Source of the DNA: Hymenoscyphus infarciens
Lineage: Eukaryota; Ascomycota; Leotiomycetes; Helotiales; Helotiaceae
Reading direction: 5' to 3'
Assembly (NCBI GenBank): GCA_001414345.1
Contig: LLCB01000100.1
Span: forward strand, 62,001-126,000
Length of the DNA: 64,000 bases
Part shown: in pieces, positions 57,734 to 64,000 of the stretch
How positions within the stretch are numbered: the first letter of the stretch is position 1
Layout of the letters: the number at the start of each line of letters is the position of its first letter
The notes under the pieces: model-generated
Told to the model about the DNA's origin: nothing
Databases searched by the model: none
What the model saw: only the letters and a program-made list of their open reading frames with translations
Translations under genes and position numbers: made by a program

Positions 57734-59245
57734 TCATGACGGGCACTGGTATCTCTTCGCACCCGTGTAATGGTCCAAATGCTTTATCGGATCCTCCATA
57801 AAATACTTATGAGGACAAGGTCTAACAAGTTTGTCTTTCTCCTCATTTATTTTCATCATCGCCTCCTCTTTCTTCTTCCGGGTTTGCTCCATTTTTTCCT
57901 TCCCATAAACGATGGCTTTGGCTAGCCATTTGCTATGTGTTTTGTACAGCGACAAGAAAGAAGGTTGGTCCTCGTCAGGAAGGGGTTGACCTCCAAATAC
58001 GCCACCCAGAACTAACCCCTCTAATTTGAGATGTTGACGCATGGTTTCAAAGACGCCAGACCACTCCATAGTTGGCTCTTCTAGCCACAATGATGTAAGC
58101 TTCAGAATTCGGAGGGTAGAGGCGTGGGCGATGAAGAAAGAAGAAATTTCCTCGACGTGACAGGTGACATTCTGTAGACGTAAAGTGTGGAGGTTTGAAA
58201 AATATGTGTTGGGGAAGATGGTCGACCAGAAAACTGGAACTCTCCTCTCTCTCTCGTTGAGAACTAAAAGTCTGTGCGTGGTCGGACATCCAAATCTCAC
58301 GTCCAGGCTCTCCAACTGCCTCACTGACTTGAGAAGATTCCCTAGATTTCTATGTCGTTGTTGCAAATCAAGCAATCTCTCAGCCCCGTCGAGATCTTCC
58401 GCGAAACACAATTTCAAAGTTCGTAGGTGTCTGAAGACCGTGCCTATATGTACCGGTGGGTAGTCGAACAATCCCCATCCTAAGCTCTTGATCTTCAAAA
58501 TTTTCAAATGAACATCATTCAACTCGGCAATCCCTAAACCATTGATCATACCCCTCACAGGTCCAAGAGCAGACTCAGATGAATCCATCCCACCATCTGT
58601 CAAGAATCCCTCGATTGCGAAAGTATTTTCATAAGTGCGTTTCAACCAAGGACTGTTTCTTGCATTCGGTCGCCCGCTAATCACCACCTCTTCTAACCCC
58701 GAGAACTTTCGGAGAACGTCCGAGAAAATGTGGCAATCGGTGCTTGCAGAAATTAGAGCCAACTGACTTTCCAACATGGACTTGTAAAACTTCCATCCTA
58801 TCTGCAACTTATCCATCAGGGCGATACCTTCCTCACTATCCATGTCTTCCTCCCGGCATTCCTCACAGCCGCATTTGTCTCCCTCCAAAATTTCTCTCAT
58901 GCAACCCATCCACTCTTCTTCATCCATGTTCTCCAACATCATCGGTTCGTATACGATCTTTCGCACATGTTTCCGCAGATGATTTTGTTCCGAGATCCCA
59001 TCAAGATTCACAAACGATCCAATTGTGTACATGACATGTAATTCCTTGACAAGATGGCGCTGCGAGATTACGGAGAAGTGTTTGCAGGTGAGGCGGAGGT
59101 TACCCAGGTCGGGCAGCGGCAGGATGCTGCATATTTGATGGAGGATCTCCGGAGGGATAAGACGGATAATCGCAGGTGGTTGAGTGGGAGGTGGAGGAGG
59201 AGATGGAGCGCGGATTTTGCGTTTCCCTTTGCTTGCTTTCGGCAT
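57734..59245 (-). CDS. F-box protein
   Basis: Single-exon minus-strand gene of 503 aa. After a basic, proline-rich start, residues 29-70 form an F-box: IRLIPPEILHQICSILPLPD followed by LGNLRLTCKHFSVIS. F-box proteins link substrates to SCF ubiquitin ligases. The middle contains leucine-rich-like segments such as LKILKIKSLGWGLF, LRTLKLCF, LESLDVRFG, LHTLRLQNVTC and LRILKLTSLW, consistent with a solenoid substrate-binding region. An acidic Cys cluster CGCEEC lies near residue 125, and the C-terminus has a Lys/Glu-rich helix followed by CPHKYF and YQCPS, possibly metal-binding. The frame is intact although it lies about 350 bp from a RIP block. Target unknown. Confidence 0.85.
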   Translation of the reverse strand: MPKASKGKRKIRAPSPPPPPTQPPAIIRLIPPEILHQICSILPLPDLGNLRLTCKHFSVISQRHLVKELHVMYTIGSFVNLDGISEQNHLRKHVRKIVYEPMMLENMDEEEWMGCMREILEGDKCGCEECREEDMDSEEGIALMDKLQIGWKFYKSMLESQLALISASTDCHIFSDVLRKFSGLEEVVISGRPNARNSPWLKRTYENTFAIEGFLTDGGMDSSESALGPVRGMINGLGIAELNDVHLKILKIKSLGWGLFDYPPVHIGTVFRHLRTLKLCFAEDLDGAERLLDLQQRHRNLGNLLKSVRQLESLDVRFGCPTTHRLLVLNERERRVPVFWSTIFPNTYFSNLHTLRLQNVTCHVEEISSFFIAHASTLRILKLTSLWLEEPTMEWSGVFETMRQHLKLEGLVLGGVFGGQPLPDEDQPSFLSLYKTHSKWLAKAIVYGKEKMEQTRKKKEEAMMKINEEKDKLVRPCPHKYFMEDPIKHLDHYTGAKRYQCPS

Positions 59246-60118
59246 GGTGATGATTTCGTGTAGTTGTGTTGTTTGTGTTTCTGGCTGTGGTTGTGGTTTT
59301 TTGAGTCGAGGAAGACGCGGGGTTGACGCGAGGTCATGTTATCGGGCGGCTTATCGCCAGACAAGTATTCACTACTAGTAGCTAGCTAGAACCATCTAGA
59401 AATGGCAATATAATTATTTATTTGGTATCTTTTGGCCCCCAAATATATTCTGGCTTACGCCATGATTGATAGCTTACTCTATTTACCTATATACATAAAA
59501 CTTGATAGAACCTATAGAAGTGACCCCCCATTCAGAAGTTACTGGCTTATTGTTTATTTACCATATATTCCTCATTTTATGTAGAGCGTCAATATAACAT
59601 CAATGCTTACTTACTAAAAGAAATGCCCCAAAGAAAAATGGGAAGCCATCGGATATTTTTCTTCACCTTTTCTGGGGGGCAAAAATTATATTGCTGTACT
59701 TAAAAGGGTAAGGGATTGTATTGTGTTGTTGTATTGCAGGGCTCCCAGAAGCAGGCTTAGATTTGAGAAGCCAATTACCATCTTGACTTCAGTGGTCAAC
59801 CAAAGGGACGGAGGAATGCTGCCCTGCTGGAAGGGCTTCGATAACAACACAAACTTCTTGTTAGATGGTAGTGAACTGCCTATAGAACTTCACATCTCCT
59901 AAAAACTGGCTCTCAAGCAAGTCAATGACAGTCTGATTAAACCCCGAAGGCACTTCAACGAACATATGCATTGTCAAAGAAACTGGACCGTAGGTATTGG
60001 TAATGTACAGCTTGATCCTTTCGTGTCCAGCATCAATCGTCTCTTCCACCCAAAACCTTCTAATGACAACTCCAGCAAGACTGATCACCGCACCCCTTCA
60101 TGTCTTCCCCATCCATAT
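59246..60118. other. Intergenic, no secure gene
   Basis: Holds the promoter of the F-box gene and the 3' flank of COX9. A 75-codon minus-strand frame at 59861-60088 (starting MISLAGVVIRRFW) is open and moderately protein-like but has no recognised family; it could be an unannotated small gene, a relic or tail sequence. Not called. Confidence 0.4.
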
Positions 60119-60761
60119 CTATGCTGCTGCGTTTGCCGCTCTCTGGTCCTCGAGTTTTGCGTAGTAAAGATCGCGCTTTCGAACGGCTGGGACGTGGTAT
60201 CCGTACCAGAAGGCGTATCCAAAGGCTGTTCCGAGACCTGTTTGGAAATTTGTTAGCTTCTGCTCAAGATCGAGTGTTCTTTATGAGTTTATCGAGATCT
60301 CTCCGCTGGTATTTTCCCCCGGCTAGATACAATCGTCGCTGGAGGCTTCATAAACACAGCAGGGTCCAACGCCCTCTCTCCGATGTACATTCGTCGAAAG
60401 AGGATTCATGGATAGCTTCCAGAGAGGTTTGGGCGAGGCCAGCTGTTTCGTGCGCAGAGCTTCGATGTTCATATCCGTCTTCTCCTGCCCCAATCTCATG
60501 ACACACCACCCTCCCTTTCCCTCCCCACTGAGCGAACCCAAGATATGTAGGATCGGTATAGTCGAGTATAGGAAGGATAATCTCGAAATTGGTATCACTT
60601 ACCACCAGCGACACTGAGGTCAAGGACGAGGCCCCGTCGGAGCATCTGGAAGAAGCAAGTCAGCCCATAATTCCAAAGCTTCCCAGTCGCGATTGTAATG
60701 ATGCAAAGCTCGCTGGGACATAGAAATATATACATACTCCGGTGATTGGTTTGATTGGCAT
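60119..60761 (-). CDS. cox9: Cytochrome c oxidase subunit VIIa (COX9)
   Basis: Small nuclear-encoded subunit of respiratory complex IV in the mitochondrial inner membrane. Minus-strand exons 60738-60761, 60603-60645 and 60119-60237 splice to 61 aa: MPIKPITG, then MLRRGLVLDLSVAGGLGTAF and GYAFWYGYHVPAVRKRD before an Ala-rich tail. Yeast Cox9 has the same N-terminal PITG, a basic RR, one membrane helix and a KRE/KRD-FYA/YYA element. The first intron is 92 bp and the second 365 bp, long for this genome; open frames inside it are not coding. With 24- and 43-nt exons this gene is easily missed by frame-based gene finding. It is divergent from TAF8. Confidence 0.9.
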
Positions 60762-61118
60762 TTTGTATGGTTTGTAGACTTTTCGTGGGTCTTTCAATTG
60801 TAGTTTCTTGTCGTGAGGAGGTTGTCGTTGAAATCAGATCATGCCAATTGGAAAGAGACTAAGCGCCAAGGGGCCGCCTGGATTGTGAGGCACCGTCCGA
60901 AATTCATCCGATTCGGAGCCCAAAAGCTCAAGGCTGTCTGGACAGTAACTTTCAACACTTCACCAACAAGTTTGCGCGACGACGAGTGCTACCGCCTACA
61001 ACACTTCGAACTCGAACTCAACTTCCGATGATGAGAGCGCTATCAAAGACGAGGTGATACTCTCTTTGTCCATTGAGCACACGCGTGCGCGCAACAACGT
61101 AATACGAGGCCGCCCACC
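60762..61118. promoter_or_regulatory. Shared COX9/TAF8 divergent promoter
   Basis: The 357 bp between the start codons of COX9 (minus) and TAF8 (plus). No TATA box is obvious, as expected for housekeeping genes. A short open frame at 60813-61031 lies entirely within it and is regarded as chance. Confidence 0.55.
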
Positions 61119-62112
61119 ATGGCTCCCATTTCCCCTGTCTCTCGAAAGCGATCGACGCCCTCACTTAGCGACGACGACCTAGCAGATGTCCATTTAAGCA
61201 AGAAAAGATGCGTCGAACCTACATTACCCCATACTCCTCCTCCAGATACGCCTTTGGATGCGCCGACAGAACGAGCACCAGACTTCGAAGATGAACCCAG
61301 AACGCTTTTGCGACGCCAGATAGCAATGACCTTGAAGCATGTGGGATTTGACAGTTCTGACCCTGAGGCTATGGAGTCTTTCTGTATGGCGGTTGAGACC
61401 TGTTAGTATACGCCATTCTTCTGCTGGGGACCTCGCGCTCTAAACTCTGCTATCAGATTTCGAGCAATTCGCTTCAAACATAACATTAAGCATGCACAAC
61501 TCGAGACGATCGCTACCCATACCTGCCGATTTCAAGTACGGCCTGTCTGCCATGGCTCTACCGCTACTGTCACTTGAACCCCATCTCAACCCACCCGTAT
61601 CCCACATAAAACAATTACCGGCCGAACCACCCCAAGAGTCCAAGTCGTTTTCTACAGTTGCATTATTGGGGGAGGAGTTGGATGGCAATGTCGAGAAAAA
61701 GGCTTTACGGCAGATACCGAAGAATTTCCCCTCGTTTCCCAGTAAACATACATACAAATGGAGCGAAAAGGAATCTCAACGAGAGACGGATCCAAGGAAG
61801 ATTCGAGAAGAGGCTGCGAATGCAGCAAGGCAGGCGGAGGAGGCACTTCGTCGTCTGGTGAATGTAGGAAAAGCAGGCAAAGAGAAGAACCTAAAGAAAA
61901 ATGCGAGCAAGGACCCACGCAGCAAAGAGAGGCATGATATGTGGGAAGAATCGATGGAGACTTTCATGGTGGGGCAACAACAACATTTCGCAGTGGGAGA
62001 ACACAATGGAAATGATGATAGGAGCATGATTGTCAATTCCGAGAGACAGTTTCTCCGAAAAGGAGCTGTCACAAAGAGAAAACCACCAAAACCAACGGGG
62101 GAACCGGCGTAA
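61119..62112 (+). CDS. taf8: Transcription initiation factor TFIID subunit 8
   Basis: Nuclear TFIID subunit; pairs with TAF10 by its histone fold and supports assembly with TAF2. Two exons, 61119-61401 and 61457-62112, with a 55-bp intron (GTTAGT...CAG) give 312 aa. Residues 1-60 are Ser/Pro-rich with a KKRCVEP basic patch. Residues 62-125 are the Bromo_TP-type histone fold (RTLLRRQIAMTLKHVGFDS continuing into AVETYFEQFASNI across the splice). The TAF8 C-terminal signature FPSFPSKHTYKW is at 185-196, followed by a Lys/Glu-rich helix and a basic tail. ATG 61119 sits in CCACCATGG, an excellent start context. Confidence 0.9.
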
Positions 62113-64000
62113 CTTGCATTTGGGGTTTTGATCTAATTTAGCGTGGTGTTGGGGATTGGGCATGAGCATGCTTTTTGGAAGGCTTGTAAATAGGAACCGT
62201 ACATAGTATGGCCTGAAGGTGCGGAAGAAATTGCACTTTGTACAAATACCCCCTCCCTTGATTGCAAGTTAGGCGTAGATCTTTTGGATTTCAAGTTTAA
62301 CCTAACCTTTTGGTTTTACTGCTAGCAATCGAGTGGCTTCTGCTTCATTTGCATTTTCTCTCGCAGTACACAATTGCACATTTCGTTTTCACAATCATCA
62401 CCAAGATCTCATTTCGAGACTTGCCATTTTTTCCATGTGGGTGTCAGCGAAGCGCGTCCCATAAGAACGGCCCAGTTCCTCGGGCCCGGACGCGGCGACC
62501 GAGAGCTCCTAGCTGCTAGCAAATAAAAAAAGGATTTCGTTGCTTTCGTTGGTTAATAGGAATTTAGAACCTCTGGGATGAGGTTATGTGTGTGTTGAGG
62601 GTTTGTTGAGGGTTTAATGTGGTCTGATCTAATGGTGGGATTGATTATTTGGGCGTCGCCTTTTTTGCCTTGTCTCGAAGGTAGATACCACAACACATCC
62701 TGAGAGAAATACCGCAGACACTGAACACTCGCTAAATTTGGCATTGCACCTTCTGAAGTGAAGTCAGAAGTCACACAGACGCGAGAATGTTTGATTTTCT
62801 TCAGGTCAAACACCCAAAGTATTCTTTTGACACACACCCTTGAAAGTTCTCGCTGGGATTTATATAAACTGTCAGGAATCTTCGCTTGCTGTCGTTTTTG
62901 TTTTTATTTCCGATTTCTATACCTTTTTTCCATTTCCAGGTATTTTTTGTCTACATACTATCTCTGGGATACCATTTATATTTCGGAAGTGGCAGGTGTC
63001 AAGATTTCTCTTGTAAATTGCGATTCCCTGTCATGCTCCTTGTCGTGCACAGCCTCCAGAGTTGCCCATTGAGCAGGGGGTTTTCAAGTATGTTTACTCT
63101 ATACCTAGGTTGTTCTCTTAGAGTAAAAATGTCTCCCAGCTAGCGGCTAGGAGATGGTTTCCTTTGATGGGGCGAGAGAAGTTCTTAGCAAAGGGGCTAA
63201 ATACCCCCTTGAAGATGATACAAGTCTCTATATGTCTCCTTTATCTTGACTCGGTATCTCTTGGGAGTTCTTCCTATTGAACAATCTGAGCTTCCTTGCA
63301 CCGGTAATTTCTGTCCAGATTTTAAGCACAATGGGGTTTAGGCGGTTGGTTTTACCTTGATTTCATAAGCTCAGTGACTAAAAAACTGCTATACTATCAT
63401 GGACCCTACCAGAAACTAAAACGCAAAACGCAAGCTGGCGATGGAAAGCATATTAACAGCAATCATTGGAAATTTCTCAGCCTTTAGCCCATCTAGTGCT
63501 AGGTTGGTGGAGAGTACCCAGCAGATAAATGAGAAGTTACAGGATCTTTTACAACTTGTGTGTATTATCCTGGGTCGTCAAGTCGTAAAAGACAAAGCTT
63601 GCGCAGAACTGGGTGGGAATAAGGAATATGCTAAAGGTTCTGTACTTGAGTACTTCTTTCTCCTAGATTTGTAGGTTATTGTCATCTTTACTTGCACTGT
63701 CGATTTCGTTTTTTGGTTTCAATTCGTTTTTGAAATGAGCTAATTTGGTAGAATAACTGAGCAGCTCATCTCACACGCTTTTTTCCTCGAGATTTTGAGA
63801 AGGACAGTATTAGTTAGAAGTTAGGTCTACTGCAGCTTGTAACTGATTGAGTCTAGACTTTCTGCTCAGCACTCGTGATTGGAGGGGGTCCTGGGTTATT
63901 TATTGGGATCTCTTGTCCCACTTTTGCAAAGCCGCGGACTTCACGATAATTGACAGGCGGGTGTCTTGTCAAGTTGCTTGTTACTTTTTACAATTAATAA
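62113..64000. other. Terminal stretch without a secure gene
   Basis: Mixed-composition DNA after TAF8. Short frames at 62553-62837 and 62758-63143 are not protein-like. A small ORF at 63441-63674 is listed separately. A GC-rich patch at 62440-62515 stands out from its surroundings but folds into no RNA family I recognise. Confidence 0.45.
63441..63674 (+). CDS. Small hypothetical ORF (77 aa)
   Basis: Starts with a true ATG and encodes MESILTAIIGNFSAFS followed by an amphipathic helix rich in Gln/Leu (QQINEKLQDLLQLVCIILG). It has no signal peptide or known domain, and splicing to further exons beyond the window cannot be excluded. Low confidence as a gene. Confidence 0.2.
   Translation: MESILTAIIGNFSAFSPSSARLVESTQQINEKLQDLLQLVCIILGRQVVKDKACAELGGNKEYAKGSVLEYFFLLDL

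Noticed and set aside
59861..60088. 75-codon minus-strand frame beside COX9
   Set aside because: Somewhat protein-like but unrecognised; kept only as a note in the intergenic entry.
60100..60623. Open frames on both strands between the COX9 exons
   Set aside because: They lie inside the 365-bp COX9 intron or overlap its exons in other frames.
62440..62515. GC-rich patch considered as a tRNA or other RNA gene
   Set aside because: No cloverleaf, A/B box pair or terminator could be fitted.

Overview
This window reads as nuclear DNA of a filamentous ascomycete (Pezizomycotina). The supporting signs are short 44-100 bp GT-AG introns with CTAAC/CTGAC-like branch sites, long pyrimidine-rich leaders, typical ascomycete gene families, and two long AT-rich blocks that have almost no CpA or TpG dinucleotides, which is the footprint of repeat-induced point mutation (RIP). 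Gene content and the isochore-like structure fit a Leotiomycete. That placement is an inference and no species is claimed.

Layout. 1-5.1 kb: a long upstream region and leader, then an NsdD-type GATA factor. 5.1-10.5 kb: a gene-poor, simple-repeat-rich spacer holding a small terminal-inverted-repeat element (6289-6534). 11.2-13.6 kb: glutamate-cysteine ligase (seven exons, first coding exon 11 nt). 15.4 kb: an intron-containing tRNA-Val(AAC). 17.7-18.3 kb: a small secreted double-psi beta-barrel (RlpA/expansin-like) protein. 19.8-21.3 kb: a divergent pair, a SOM1-like twin-CX9C mitochondrial protein and an unrecognised two-exon protein. 21.9-24.9 kb (minus): a 981-aa fusion of isochorismatase-like, AlkB-like and GST-like parts. 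24.9-29.2 kb: no gene recognised.

29.2-34.7 kb is a compact group: an FAD monooxygenase, a dienoyl-CoA isomerase, a Zn2Cys6-family regulator that has lost the first half of its zinc cluster, and an NmrA-like gene broken by several nonsense codons, at least two of them CAR-to-TAR. It lies 1.4 kb from the first RIP block and looks like a small catabolic cluster losing its regulatory half.

36.1-40.7 kb and 46.7-57.4 kb are RIP-saturated blocks made of degraded, duplicated and inverted transposon copies. Between them, as a normal-composition island, sits the KRE6/SKN1-type beta-glucan synthesis gene (43.4-45.5 kb). After the second block come an F-box protein (57.7-59.2 kb, minus), the 61-aa cytochrome c oxidase subunit COX9/VIIa (minus) and, divergent from it, TFIID subunit TAF8. 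The last 1.9 kb has no convincing gene.

The genes do not form one pathway. Most are conserved housekeeping or developmental genes (glutathione synthesis, mitochondrial biogenesis and respiration, cell wall, general transcription, sexual/light development) interrupted by accessory and repeat-derived DNA. Exon borders were derived by hand from reading frames and splice signals; no alignment or database search was run.
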